From the NCBI GenBank assembly GCA_009692605.1, contig SHYV01000007.1:1-40687 (forward strand): a stretch of DNA of 40,687 nt, given 5' to 3'. This DNA is from Myxococcales bacterium (GTDB lineage: Bacteria > Myxococcota_A > UBA796 > SXON01). Of the stretch, positions 32,227 to 40,687 are shown piece by piece. The position numbers were made by a program, and so were the translations under genes. How positions within the stretch are numbered: the first letter of the stretch is position 1; each line of letters starts with the position of its first letter. The notes under the pieces are model-generated. The model did not search any database. It worked only from the letters and a program-made list of their open reading frames with translations, and was not told where the DNA came from.

Positions 32227-34803
32227 GTGTTCTTGCCTGAATTCGACTTTGCAAAAAGCGTGACCCCGATCGGTATCGATCAGGAACTTCGCTCGTCATA
32301 CCTTGACTATTCAATGTCAGTCATCGTCGGGCGCGCCCTGCCCGACGTGAGGGACGGGCTGAAGCCCGTGCACCGGCGCGTACTGTACGCGATGTTGCGG
32401 GAAGGACTGGCGTCGAACCGGCGCTATTCCAAGTGCGCCGGCGTGGTCGGTGAGGTGCTGAAGAAATACCATCCGCACGGCGACGCGTCCGTATACGACG
32501 CCCTGGTCCGGATGGCCCAGCCCTGGAACATGCGGTACCTGCTGGTCGACGGGCAAGGGAATTTCGGAAGTGTGGACGGGGACAACGCCGCCGCCTACCG
32601 CTACACCGAATGCCGGATGACGCGCGCGGCGGAGGAGCTGCTCGGCGACATCGATGAAGAAACCGTCAACTTCCAGCCCAATTTCGATGGGCAGACCGAG
32701 GAGCCGGAGGTGCTCCCCGCGGCGTACCCCAACCTGCTGGTCAACGGCGCGGAGGGCATCGCCGTTGGCATGGCGACGAAGATCCCGCCGCACAACCTCG
32801 TCGAGGTGGTCAACGCGGTGCTCGCGCTGATCGACAACCGGGCGATCACCTTGCCCGAGCTGATGCAGTTCATCCCGGGGCCCGATTTCCCCACCGGGGG
32901 GATCATCCAGGGGAGAGACGGGATCTTCGAGGCCTACTCCACGGGGCGCGGGCGCATCGTAGTTCGCGCGAAGGTCGAGTTCGAGGAGGTGCACAATCGC
33001 GAGGCGATCATCATCTCCGAGCTGCCGTATCAGGTGAACAAGGCGCGCCTTCAGGAGGACATCGCCGGTCTGGTCCGGGACAAGAAGGTCGACGGCATCC
33101 ATACGATCCGCGATGAGTCGGACCGGCGAGGAATGCGCGTGGTGATCGAGCTGAAGCACGACGCCGTTCGCGAGGTCGTCCTCAATCACCTTTGGAAGCA
33201 TACGCAGCTCCAAAGCACGTTCGGCGTCATCCTGCTGGCGATCGTCCAGCAGCGGCCACGCGTGCTGACGCTGAAGGAGATGATTGAGTTCTACGTGGCC
33301 CATCGCCGCGAAGTCATCCTTCGGCGGACGCGCTACCGATTGCGAAAGGCCACCGATCGCGCGCACATCCTCGAGGGGTTCCGGCTGGCGCTGGACAACA
33401 TCGACGAGGTGATCCGGATCATCCGTGCCGCCGGCACGGTGGACGCGGCTCGTGAAGGGCTGATCGCCCGGTTCGGCTTCAGCCAGATCCAGGCGCAGGC
33501 CATCCTCGACATGCGGCTGCAGCGGCTCACGGGCATGGAGCGCGAGAAGATCGATGAGGAGTACGCGACCCTTCAACGTGACATTGAGTGGCTGACCAGC
33601 GTCCTGAAGAGCGAAGCCATCCTCTCCGGGGTGATCAAGGAGGAGCTGATCGCGGTCCGTGATCGGCTGGGCGACGTGCGCCGCACCCAGATCGTCGAGC
33701 GCGCCGGGGACGTCTCCCTGCTCGACCTGATCGCCGAGGAGGATCAGGCGGTCACCCTGTCGAACTCGAACTACATAAAGCGAACCTCGATGACCGAGTA
33801 CCGCATGCAGAAGCGCGGCGGGACCGGGAAGCGCGGCATGGCGACCCGGGATGAGGACTTCGTTCGCGACCTCTTCATCGCCAACACGCACGGCAAGCTG
33901 CTGATCTTCACCAACCTCGGGAGGCTGTACCAGCTTGGCGTGGTCGAGGTCCCTGAGGGGACGGCCACTGGAAAGGGGCGCAACCTGGCCAACCTGGTCA
34001 ACATGCCGGACGGTGAAAAGCCGGCGAGGGTGTTGCCGATTCAGGCGTTCTCAGATGGCGGAGACCTGCTGTTCATCAGCAAGAAGGGGATGATCAAGCG
34101 GACGGAGCTGGCCGACTATGCGCGCGCACGCTCAAACGGGCTGAACGCCGTCGACATCCGGGAGGGGGATGAGCTGCTGACGGTGACGCGCACCGACCGG
34201 GAGCACGACATCATGATGCTCACCCGCAACGGGCGGGCTGCCCGGTTCGGCGGCGGGTCCGTGCGCCCGATGGGGCGTGGGGCCAGGGGCGTGCGCGGAA
34301 TGAACTTCAATCACCGGAAGATGGAGAACGACCACGTCGTTGACGTCGTGGTGATCGATGCGCAGCCCCACCTTCTGACGGTGACGGAGCGCGGGTACGG
34401 CAAGCGGACGCCCATCACGGCGTACTCGAAGAAGGGCCGTGGCGGGATGGGGGTTCGCGACGTTGCGACGGATGAGCGCAATGGGCCGGTGGTAGGGGCC
34501 GTCGCTGTAGACGACGCCGACCAGCTGCTGCTGATCACCGACACCGGACGGCTGATCCGCATCAACGTGAAGGAGGTGCGCGAGTGCGGCCGCGGCTCGA
34601 AGGGGGTCCGGCTGATGCGGCTCGATGACGGCGAACGCGTTGTCGCGATCACCCGGGCCGACGCCGAGGACGGGGAGGAGATCACTCACATCGTAGAGGA
34701 CCCGGAGGACGCCGCTGCGGCCGACGAGGTCGTGGAGGATGATGAGGACGACGGGAGTGACGGGGGCGACGAAGAAGCCGGGGACCCGGCGAGCGACACG
34801 TAG
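32227..34803 (+). CDS. gyrA: DNA gyrase subunit A
   Basis: 858 residues, GTG start. The catalytic domain is clear: SYLDYSMSVIVGRALPDVRDGLKPVHRR, the quinolone-region motif HPHGDASVYD (84-91; position equivalent to E. coli Ser83 is Ala87, Asp87 equivalent is Asp91), and catalytic Tyr126 in YRYTE. The GyrA box is near residue 528 (QKRGGTG), which favours GyrA over ParC. C-terminal beta-pinwheel blades (GRAARFGGGSVRPMGRGARGVRGM) follow, and the tail is strongly acidic (DPEDAAAADEVVEDDEDDGSD). With GyrB it introduces negative supercoils. A hairpin follows the stop. Confidence 0.97.
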   Translation: MFLPEFDFAKSVTPIGIDQELRSSYLDYSMSVIVGRALPDVRDGLKPVHRRVLYAMLREGLASNRRYSKCAGVVGEVLKKYHPHGDASVYDALVRMAQPWNMRYLLVDGQGNFGSVDGDNAAAYRYTECRMTRAAEELLGDIDEETVNFQPNFDGQTEEPEVLPAAYPNLLVNGAEGIAVGMATKIPPHNLVEVVNAVLALIDNRAITLPELMQFIPGPDFPTGGIIQGRDGIFEAYSTGRGRIVVRAKVEFEEVHNREAIIISELPYQVNKARLQEDIAGLVRDKKVDGIHTIRDESDRRGMRVVIELKHDAVREVVLNHLWKHTQLQSTFGVILLAIVQQRPRVLTLKEMIEFYVAHRREVILRRTRYRLRKATDRAHILEGFRLALDNIDEVIRIIRAAGTVDAAREGLIARFGFSQIQAQAILDMRLQRLTGMEREKIDEEYATLQRDIEWLTSVLKSEAILSGVIKEELIAVRDRLGDVRRTQIVERAGDVSLLDLIAEEDQAVTLSNSNYIKRTSMTEYRMQKRGGTGKRGMATRDEDFVRDLFIANTHGKLLIFTNLGRLYQLGVVEVPEGTATGKGRNLANLVNMPDGEKPARVLPIQAFSDGGDLLFISKKGMIKRTELADYARARSNGLNAVDIREGDELLTVTRTDREHDIMMLTRNGRAARFGGGSVRPMGRGARGVRGMNFNHRKMENDHVVDVVVIDAQPHLLTVTERGYGKRTPITAYSKKGRGGMGVRDVATDERNGPVVGAVAVDDADQLLLITDTGRLIRINVKEVRECGRGSKGVRLMRLDDGERVVAITRADAEDGEEITHIVEDPEDAAAADEVVEDDEDDGSDGGDEEAGDPASDT

Positions 34804-34820
34804 ATCCGGTAGACGTATTT

Positions 34821-34848
34821 GGGCAAGTCCGGCCTCGCCTCCTTGCCC
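34821..34848 (+). terminator. Hairpin after gyrA
   Basis: A 7-bp inverted repeat GGGCAAG/CTTGCCC with a 14-base loop starts 17 bases after the gyrA stop. No T-run follows. It overlaps the candidate -35 element of the next gene. Confidence 0.4.
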
Positions 34849-34869
34849 GTTCCGCCCCACCCCTATAAA
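34843..34869 (+). promoter_or_regulatory. Candidate promoter for the nucleotidase operon
   Basis: TTGCCC (34843-34848), a 15-bp spacer and TATAAA (34864-34869) precede the GTG at 34893, with CGGGAG as ribosome-binding site. The spacer is short, so this is a moderate call. Confidence 0.45.
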
Positions 34870-34892
34870 CGCCGCACCTTCCGGGAGCCGCC

Positions 34893-36539
34893 GTGCTCGG
34901 TTCTGTGAGCCGTCTCCATCCCGCGACGCTGCTCGCGCTGTGTGCTTTGGGCTCGTGCCTGCCTGCCTGCATCCCCATCGCCATCGACGGTGGGGATCCG
35001 GATCTGACGGGGAAGACCGTCCGTGTCACGTTCCTCCATACGTCGGATATCCACGCCCGCACTTTTCCCTACAACTTCGACCCGTCGTTCACCGACAATG
35101 GGCTCGGCCTGGAGGATGAGGTGGGCCCCTATGGGGGGCTGGCGCGAATGGCGACCATCCTCAAGGAGCAACGCGCCAAATCGGGTCGTGTGCTTCACCT
35201 CGATTCCGGAGACAGCTTTCAGGGCTCGGTCACCTTCAACTACTTTGACGGAGAGGCTGAGTTTCGGGCGCTCTCGGCGATGGGGCTCGATGGCGCGGTC
35301 ATCGCCAACCACGAGTTCGACGACGGCGCGGTCAATCTGGCCGACCAAGCCGTCCAGTGGGCGACGTTCCCCCTGCTCGCCGCCAATTACCAGTGGGAGG
35401 ACCCGGCCGAGCCCTGGGCCTCGGCGCTGGGGCAGATCGCTCAACCTACGGCGATGTACGATCTGGACGGGTTCAGGATCGGGGTCATCGGCATGGCCAA
35501 CTTTTCGTCGCTGAACTCGATTGACGAGGAGAACAACTCACTTGGCATCAAGACGATCGACGAGGGTGACGTCATCCCCCACTACTCGGAGCTCCTACGG
35601 GCGCAGGGCGCGGACATCATCGTCCTGCTCTCTCACATGGGCGTCACCGAAGACGAGTACCTCGCCGAGACCTACCCGCAGATCGACCTGATCCTCGGCG
35701 GACACAACCACGTCGCGCTCGATCCGCCCATCGTGATCACCAACGCGGTCACCGGGAAGCGGATCCCTCTCGTTGATTCCGGGGCGTTCGCCAAGTTCGT
35801 CGGCCGACTGGACATCGCGGTGAGGGACGGAGAGATCCTCTCCACCAGCTACTCGCTCTTCCCGATCGATGGAAACGTGGCTGACGACCCCGAGATCACC
35901 GGGTTGTTGCAGGAGTATCAGGATTTGCTCGATGATGAGCTGAACACCTCGCAGGTGCTCGGGTACGCGGAGTCACAGCTCAACCGGTATGGCACGACCG
36001 GCGGCGACTCGATGCTCGGCAACTTCACGGCAGAGGCGATGCGCGCTTTCCCCGGCGTCGAGACTGAGATTGCGCTCACCAATACGCTCGGCATCCGTTC
36101 CGACGTCCCGGCGGGGAACATCACCATCGATACGCTGTTCAATACGATGCCGTTCGACAACACCATCACCACGATGTTCTTGAGTGGCCGGGAGGTGCAG
36201 GAGACGCTCGACTTCTCGACTGCGCGCTCCTCGGAGCGGGGCTGCCAGTCGCAGATCCAAGTGGCCGGCATCGCGTTCACGATGGACTGCAACGCGCAGG
36301 TCGCCAGCGACATCCTGATCAACGGCGTTCCTCTCGAAGAGAACGGCGTCTATGAGATGGCGACGAACAACTACATCGCCCACGGCGGCTCTGGGTTTGA
36401 GGTGCTGCAGCGCAACACGACTCAGGTTGACACCGGCATCTCGATCCGTGACGTCGTCCAAAACGAGATCATCCTCCGCTCCACGCTGCCGCAGGCAGGT
36501 GTGGCGTCGGAAGATGGTCGAATCAACGCGGTGTACTGA
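34893..36539 (+). CDS. 5'-nucleotidase family lipoprotein
   Basis: 548 residues, GTG start with GGAG upstream. A lipoprotein signal ends in LPAC (Cys26). The metallophosphatase domain has LHTSDIHARTFPY, DSGDSFQGS, IANHEFDDG, LSHMGVTEDEY and GGHNHVALD. The C-terminal 5'-nucleotidase domain contains ALTNTLGIRSDVPAGNITIDTLFNTMPFDNTITTMFLSG. It probably hydrolyses nucleotides at the cell surface or in the periplasm. It heads a run with an OB-like lipoprotein (stop and start directly adjacent, TGAATG) and an outer-membrane barrel. It is distinct from the nucleotidase at 15400. Confidence 0.9.
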   Translation: MLGSVSRLHPATLLALCALGSCLPACIPIAIDGGDPDLTGKTVRVTFLHTSDIHARTFPYNFDPSFTDNGLGLEDEVGPYGGLARMATILKEQRAKSGRVLHLDSGDSFQGSVTFNYFDGEAEFRALSAMGLDGAVIANHEFDDGAVNLADQAVQWATFPLLAANYQWEDPAEPWASALGQIAQPTAMYDLDGFRIGVIGMANFSSLNSIDEENNSLGIKTIDEGDVIPHYSELLRAQGADIIVLLSHMGVTEDEYLAETYPQIDLILGGHNHVALDPPIVITNAVTGKRIPLVDSGAFAKFVGRLDIAVRDGEILSTSYSLFPIDGNVADDPEITGLLQEYQDLLDDELNTSQVLGYAESQLNRYGTTGGDSMLGNFTAEAMRAFPGVETEIALTNTLGIRSDVPAGNITIDTLFNTMPFDNTITTMFLSGREVQETLDFSTARSSERGCQSQIQVAGIAFTMDCNAQVASDILINGVPLEENGVYEMATNNYIAHGGSGFEVLQRNTTQVDTGISIRDVVQNEIILRSTLPQAGVASEDGRINAVY

Positions 36540-37709
36540 ATGCGCCGATCCTCCTCGCTCCTGACGCTGGGCGCCCTATTCGGGCTGCTGTCGGCCTGCA
36601 CGCCCCCTGCGCGCGTACGAATCGAGCCGAGCTTTGTCGACGTGGTGATCACCTCGGGCGACCTCGGCACGCAGGAGGCCCCGATCGCCTTCGGCGCGGA
36701 CCCCGTCAGCTACGGGATCACGGTGACCACCAGCGACGTCAACGGCTCGGCCTACCCCTTCGACGGGGACCTCACGCTTCAGGTTCGGCCTGGAAAGCTC
36801 TCTCAGGATGATGTGATCTCGCTCGTCGATGGCGCGTGGTCCGGCACGGTGCAGTTCGAAGACGGCTTCGGTCCTACGCGGATCTGGGCCACCGACGAGG
36901 GTGATCGCTCCACCGATTCGACCCGGGTCCCGGGCTTCGCCGCCGGGGTGAGCGAGGTCATCCAGTTCGGCTTCCCCACGATCGCCGAGATGCAGGCGAC
37001 GGACGACCACGAGACAAACCAGCTGGATGGCGAATACGCGGAGCTCCGCGTGCTGGACCGTGAGGTCGTGATCATCGCCCGTGACGCTGCCGGGTTCTGG
37101 GTTCAGGACGTCGCGGATGCCCCAGCCAGCGGCGGTTCGCTCTACGTCTACACGTTCTCGCGGCCGGATGACAGCCTGGCGGTTGGCGCCCAGATCGCTG
37201 TGCTCAACGGGATCGATCAGGAGTACCTGGCCTCGACGCAGTTCTCCTACCCGACGACTGGCGTGACGGGCGCGACGCTCGACGTCCCCGAGGCGTTTGA
37301 ACTGACCGGTTGTGACGATGCGGAGATGGAGCTGGTCGAGGCCGGGCGGGTGTCGGTCACCAACGGCCTGATCCCTGCCGCGTTTATCGAGGGCAGCGAG
37401 GACTACATCGACTACCTCGAGTACGGCCAGTGGCCGCTGTCGTTTGGATCGTGCACGGTCTACGTCGAGAGCGCCAGCACGGTGCCGGACTTCTTCCCGA
37501 CCGAACACGTAGGCGAGACCGTCGCCTACACCACTGGCATGGTCAAGGAGATCTACGGCAAGTGGATCATCGTGGTGGTGGACGAAGCCGACATCGTCGC
37601 TGGACCCAGCCCGCCGCCCACCCGGCGTGCCACGCGCAGACCCGGGCGAAATCCGGTCCGCGACCCCAATAAATCATCTCGCCGCCAGTACTATCCGGAG
37701 TTTCCATGA
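36540..37709 (+). CDS. Lipoprotein with OB-like domain
   Basis: 389 residues, starting at the ATG directly after the nucleotidase stop. The signal ends in LLSAC (Cys20). Residues about 25-130 are beta-rich (ITVTTSDVNGSAYPFDGDLTLQVRPG). Residues about 150-300 resemble the OB-like repeats of the protein at 27952: ELRVLDREVVIIARDAAGFWVQDVA, GAQIAVLNGIDQEY. The last ~35 residues (PSPPPTRRATRRPGRNPVRDPN and on) are Pro/Arg-rich and unlike the rest. The stop overlaps the barrel start (ATGA). B. subtilis YhcR joins OB folds with a 5'-nucleotidase in one chain; here they are neighbours. Confidence 0.78.
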   Translation: MRRSSSLLTLGALFGLLSACTPPARVRIEPSFVDVVITSGDLGTQEAPIAFGADPVSYGITVTTSDVNGSAYPFDGDLTLQVRPGKLSQDDVISLVDGAWSGTVQFEDGFGPTRIWATDEGDRSTDSTRVPGFAAGVSEVIQFGFPTIAEMQATDDHETNQLDGEYAELRVLDREVVIIARDAAGFWVQDVADAPASGGSLYVYTFSRPDDSLAVGAQIAVLNGIDQEYLASTQFSYPTTGVTGATLDVPEAFELTGCDDAEMELVEAGRVSVTNGLIPAAFIEGSEDYIDYLEYGQWPLSFGSCTVYVESASTVPDFFPTEHVGETVAYTTGMVKEIYGKWIIVVVDEADIVAGPSPPPTRRATRRPGRNPVRDPNKSSRRQYYPEFP

Positions 37710-39220
37710 TTCCCATCCTCGCACTGATCGCGCCCGTGCTGCCTGCGCTCGTGCTGTCCGCGCTCGTGCCGGCCGCCCGCGCTGGCGACTTCATGGACGT
37801 ATGGGTGACCACCGCGTTCGAGGACAAGAACGTCGCCGCCGGCCCGAGCGACGACGACGAAGCGCCCAACTTCGTCCTGCGTGGGAACTCGACCTTCTTC
37901 GACAACTATGAGTCGAGGTATACCAGCGACATCTCTCAGTCGCGGCTGGTGCTCTATCGGAAGGATGATGGGTTTAACCCACATATCTTCACCGAGGCCG
38001 CCATGGTCCTCCGGTTCGCGCCGTACATCGACGGCGACAGCTCCAAGCCCGGCGTCAACATCGCCGATGACGGCAGCTACGTCCGCATCGGGTACAAGTT
38101 CAGCGAGCGTGAAGACCACAACCTCTCGCTCACCGGCTACGCGGTGGACGCCGACCGCTTCCGCCTCGGGTACAGCTACGATCTGACCTGGGGTGGCCGC
38201 AGCGCGTTTGTATTCGACCCCAGCGCGGCGCCCGGCGCCCGGCTCCAGTACCAGAACGGTGCGTTCTACGCCTTTGCCGGTCTTAAGACCGCGATCGGCC
38301 AGTTCAACACCGACGACAGCGAGTACACGCCCAGCCAGGCCTATTACGGCTCGCTGTACGGCCTTGGCGGTGAGCTTGGCGACCACCTCCGGGTTGAAGC
38401 AGGCTTCGGTGCGATCCAACAGGGTCAGCTCGACAGCGTCACCGACGCCTCCAGCCCGCTCTACCACTCGATGATCAACGCCATGGGCGGGTGCGCTCAG
38501 CTCAGCGTCCGCAGCAGCGACTCGATCGACTACATCGTGTCCAACGAGCTCAAGCTCTACCGCAACGCGCCTGACTTCGTAGTGGACAGCTACATCTCGC
38601 ATCGTCAGGTCGATGGGCTCGGGGTGCTCGTGCAGACCGAGGCCAACATGCTCGCCCACAACCTGCTGGACCCCGCAGCGACCGGGTCGAGCCTCGTGGA
38701 GACCGCCGCTGCCGGTGACCTGCAGGCGCTGGTGGTAGCGGGGGGCACCGAGCTTGGCGTGGATCTGGTGTTCAAGGACCTCGCTTACATCGTATTCAAC
38801 GTGCCTGGCATCACCAGCCAGGTCGGGATTCCGAAGGACATGGAGACCTCGCCCCAGATGTATATTCGCGGCAAGGTGTCCCATTACTTCGAGGAGGCCC
38901 GACTCACCCCCTCGCTGGGCGTCGGGTACATGAAGCCCGCCAGCTACAACACCGGCAGCGCCTGGTACGTGCAGTACGACGCGGCGACCGTGCGCCACGT
39001 CCCTGACGGACAGACCCCCGCCGACATCATGTCCGGCGTGCTGGGCGTCCAGTGGGATGTGTCGAGGAGCGTCGTGGGTGTTGGACAGCTCATGTACACG
39101 CTCGACAACAACGAGTCGGTCTCGGTGGCTGGCGATGACGGTGCGAACACCTACGCCTCGGCTGACCCTCTGGTTCGCAACCGCCTCGGGTTCAACCTCA
39201 TGATGCGGGCGAGGTTCTAG
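37706..39220 (+). CDS. Putative outer-membrane beta-barrel protein
   Basis: 504 residues. A signal peptide (ALIAPVLPALVLSALVPAARA, cut before GDF) leads to a chain of alternating amphipathic strands with aromatic girdles (SYVRIGYKFSEREDHNLSLTGYAV, RFRLGYSYDLTW, LRVEAGFGAIQ, VVGVGQLMYTLDN) and ends in Phe (FNLMMRARF), a common last residue of outer-membrane proteins. The start overlaps the OB-like gene stop (ATGA), with CGGAG upstream. It probably sits in the outer membrane beside the nucleotidase and OB-like lipoprotein and could serve as their channel or anchor. Family not identified. Confidence 0.72.
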   Translation: MIPILALIAPVLPALVLSALVPAARAGDFMDVWVTTAFEDKNVAAGPSDDDEAPNFVLRGNSTFFDNYESRYTSDISQSRLVLYRKDDGFNPHIFTEAAMVLRFAPYIDGDSSKPGVNIADDGSYVRIGYKFSEREDHNLSLTGYAVDADRFRLGYSYDLTWGGRSAFVFDPSAAPGARLQYQNGAFYAFAGLKTAIGQFNTDDSEYTPSQAYYGSLYGLGGELGDHLRVEAGFGAIQQGQLDSVTDASSPLYHSMINAMGGCAQLSVRSSDSIDYIVSNELKLYRNAPDFVVDSYISHRQVDGLGVLVQTEANMLAHNLLDPAATGSSLVETAAAGDLQALVVAGGTELGVDLVFKDLAYIVFNVPGITSQVGIPKDMETSPQMYIRGKVSHYFEEARLTPSLGVGYMKPASYNTGSAWYVQYDAATVRHVPDGQTPADIMSGVLGVQWDVSRSVVGVGQLMYTLDNNESVSVAGDDGANTYASADPLVRNRLGFNLMMRARF

Positions 39221-39272
39221 GACCCTGCGGCGCGCATGCCTTCTCCTGCCCTGGCTGGCGCCCTCCGCCAGC

Positions 39273-39851
39273 TTGCTTTGGGCTGGCATGCTGTGTGCCG
39301 GTCTGGTGGGTGCCAGCGTTGGCTGCGCGCGCTCCGGCAGCCCCGCCCAACGGTACGCTGCGGCCCTGTCGGAGGCCGATTACGCACGGGCGTTCGCGCT
39401 CTGCGAAGGCATCGGCGGTATGGAGATCGACTGCCAGAACGCGGTGATTGATCGATTCGGCCGCTACGTCGACTGCGACCGACTCCGGGACCCGGACGAG
39501 TGTCATTTCCTTCACGCGGAGCACCTCGCCCGAGTGGTGGGCGACATTCCTGCGGGGGTGCGCGAGTGCCGGCAGGCTGGACGGTTCACTATCGACTGCA
39601 ATGAGCATCTCATCGGCGTCCTCGCGATGGGCGGCGACACCATCGCCGACGCATCGCGCAACTTCGATGAGGTGGAGAAGGACCTCGCGATGAAGTCCGC
39701 CCGGGGGCACTTCTTCCGGGGGTGGTTCCACGAGCGGCACCGCCGCGGGATCAGCCCCGACATCGAGGAGTGCCCAGATTTGATCTGCAAGAACGCAGGG
39801 CGGTACGAAGCCCGACTCGCTGAGAAGGCAGGCTCGCAGATCGCGCCGTGA
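39273..39851 (+). CDS. Putative Cys-rich lipoprotein, unknown
   Basis: 192 residues with a TTG start at 39273, or 187 residues from ATG 39288. The N-terminus looks like a short lipoprotein signal (LVGASVGC). The mature part is rich in Cys (FALCEGIGGMEIDCQN, YVDCDRLRDPDECHF, ECRQAGRFTIDCNEHL, ECPDLICKN), suggesting disulfides, and in His/acidic residues. No family recognised. It follows the barrel by about 50 bp on the same strand. No good ribosome-binding site is visible before either start. Confidence 0.55.
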   Translation: MLWAGMLCAGLVGASVGCARSGSPAQRYAAALSEADYARAFALCEGIGGMEIDCQNAVIDRFGRYVDCDRLRDPDECHFLHAEHLARVVGDIPAGVRECRQAGRFTIDCNEHLIGVLAMGGDTIADASRNFDEVEKDLAMKSARGHFFRGWFHERHRRGISPDIEECPDLICKNAGRYEARLAEKAGSQIAP

Positions 39852-39881
39852 ACTCGGCCGGTTTCTTGATACCCGGGGTGG

Positions 39882-40687
39882 ATGCGCAAGAGCCTTGTGG
39901 ACATTCTCGCCTGCCCCGCCTGTGGGGACGGGCAGTTCGATCTTGTCGTTCACGCCGCGAGGGACCGCCGGCGGTGGGCTGCAGAGGTGGGGGGCGAAGG
40001 CACGGTCCCGGACGTTGAAAAGGGGGAGCTTCACTGCACAACCTGCCGGGCGTCGTTCCTGATCACGGCAGGTGTTCCCCGGTTGCTGCCTCCCGGGGTG
40101 CCGGACGGGCCGTCGACAGGGCACCGCCTCACCACCTTCGAAGGTGCAGTTCCCGAGCACGAAGAGAACTTCCGCGACCTGCTCGGCAACGTGGCGCCCG
40201 CGGTGCAGTCGGTTGAGTCCAACGGCGCGTTTCTCGGTAGGCGCGTGCTCGACGCTGGCTGCGGTTTTGGCCGTCATGCTGCTGTTGCGGCACGATGGGG
40301 TGCGGACGTCGTCGCGATGGACTCCTCGACGGAGGCGGTTGAGAGCGCGGCCAAGAACCTGATGCCGGATGACATCGCCGCTGCAGCCGACGTCGTTCAG
40401 GGTGACGTGCGCAAGCCCCCTTTTCGCCGGGAGAGCTTCGACCACGTCTACAGCTTCGGTGTGCTCCACCACGTGGCGGAGCCCGCGACGGCGTTCGCGG
40501 CGCTGCACGCGCTGGTTCGACCGGGTGGGCGGTTGTCGCTGTGGGTCTATGGTCCTCGGCAGGGACTGACTCGCGTCGCCACCGGAGCGCTCCGCGGGGC
40601 GACCACCAACATGGGGTCGGAGTCCCTCTACCGGTTTTGTATCGGACTCTCGGGCTTCCTACGGGTGTTCTCGCACACGCCGCACCG
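39882..40687 (+). CDS. SAM-dependent methyltransferase with N-terminal Trm112-like zinc ribbon (3' end beyond window)
   Basis: An open frame from ATG 39882 runs to the right edge, 268 codons without a stop. The N-terminus has a Trm112-like zinc ribbon (LVDILACPACGD ... GELHCTTCRASFLITAGVPRLLP, four Cys). A class I methyltransferase follows: motif I VLDAGCGFGRHAA, motif II DVVAMDSS, motif with VQGDVRKPPFRRESFDHVYSFGVLHHV and LVRPGGRLSLWVYG. Substrate unknown; related two-part proteins act on small molecules, lipids or glycans. Preceded by a 30-bp gap. The C-terminal part is outside the window. Confidence 0.85.
   Translation, partial: MRKSLVDILACPACGDGQFDLVVHAARDRRRWAAEVGGEGTVPDVEKGELHCTTCRASFLITAGVPRLLPPGVPDGPSTGHRLTTFEGAVPEHEENFRDLLGNVAPAVQSVESNGAFLGRRVLDAGCGFGRHAAVAARWGADVVAMDSSTEAVESAAKNLMPDDIAAAADVVQGDVRKPPFRRESFDHVYSFGVLHHVAEPATAFAALHALVRPGGRLSLWVYGPRQGLTRVATGALRGATTNMGSESLYRFCIGLSGFLRVFSHTPH

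Noticed and set aside
32317-33891. Minus-strand open frame inside gyrA
   Set aside because: Antisense shadow of a highly conserved gene.
37691-40508. Minus-strand open frames opposite the barrel, lipoprotein and methyltransferase
   Set aside because: The plus strand has signal peptides, overlaps and methyltransferase motifs; the minus frames have none.

Overview
The window is a GC-rich, gene-dense stretch (strong G/C at third codon positions, ATGA/GTGA overlaps, few gaps above 150 bp) of a Gram-negative chromosome. Many lipoproteins with Asp/Thr-rich linkers after the lipobox, a bifunctional Rel/SpoT, an LpxL-like protein, an outer-membrane barrel, a Pfa-type polyketide synthase and an imuB/dnaE2 locus suggest Myxococcota or a relative (inference, not proven). 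I see no rRNA, tRNA, CRISPR, insertion sequence or phage genes. Gene starts were chosen from ribosome-binding sites, signal peptides and overlaps; several differ from the longest open frame.

Layout. 1-4364 (minus): three surface lipoproteins: an open-ended beta-propeller-like protein, a phosphodiesterase/phosphatase joined to a BNR-like propeller, and an Ig-like protein. 4415-7415: an unknown small protein, a degenerate LpxL-like acyltransferase, and a threonine-dehydrogenase-like enzyme coupled to slyX. 7425-10126 (minus): an FkbH-like HAD protein coupled to a 2-oxoglutarate oxygenase-like protein. 10307-15376: one 1689-residue protein joining a full ImuB to a full DnaE2. 15400-19766 (minus): rel/spoT, a TlpA-like thioredoxin and a 5'-nucleotidase lipoprotein in one probable operon. 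19914-26786: a 2290-residue lipid synthase, KS-MAT-4xACP-KR-DH. 26843-29208 (minus): mtnA and a lipoprotein with two OB-like repeats. 29308-31091: an ABC-2 exporter pair. 31125-32080 (minus): rsmG and a small membrane protein. 32227-34803: gyrA. 34893-39851: a second nucleotidase lipoprotein, an OB-like lipoprotein, an outer-membrane barrel and a Cys-rich lipoprotein in one run. 39882-end: a methyltransferase with a Trm112-like zinc ribbon, cut by the window edge.

How the parts fit. The most unusual item is the ImuB-DnaE2 fusion. In the known SOS mutasome ImuB recruits the polymerase DnaE2 to the beta clamp; here both are one chain, with a clamp motif (QGGLF), a Gly/Ser-rich joint, a damaged PHP metal site and a 4x15-bp in-frame repeat inside the polymerase. 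No imuA lies beside it; a 25-codon ORF overlaps its start instead. The second is the lone Pfa-like synthase, whose four ACPs form a mosaic suggesting recombination among repeats. The third is the nucleotidase/OB-protein/barrel operon, which reads like an envelope system for hydrolysing and perhaps importing nucleotides or phosphate.
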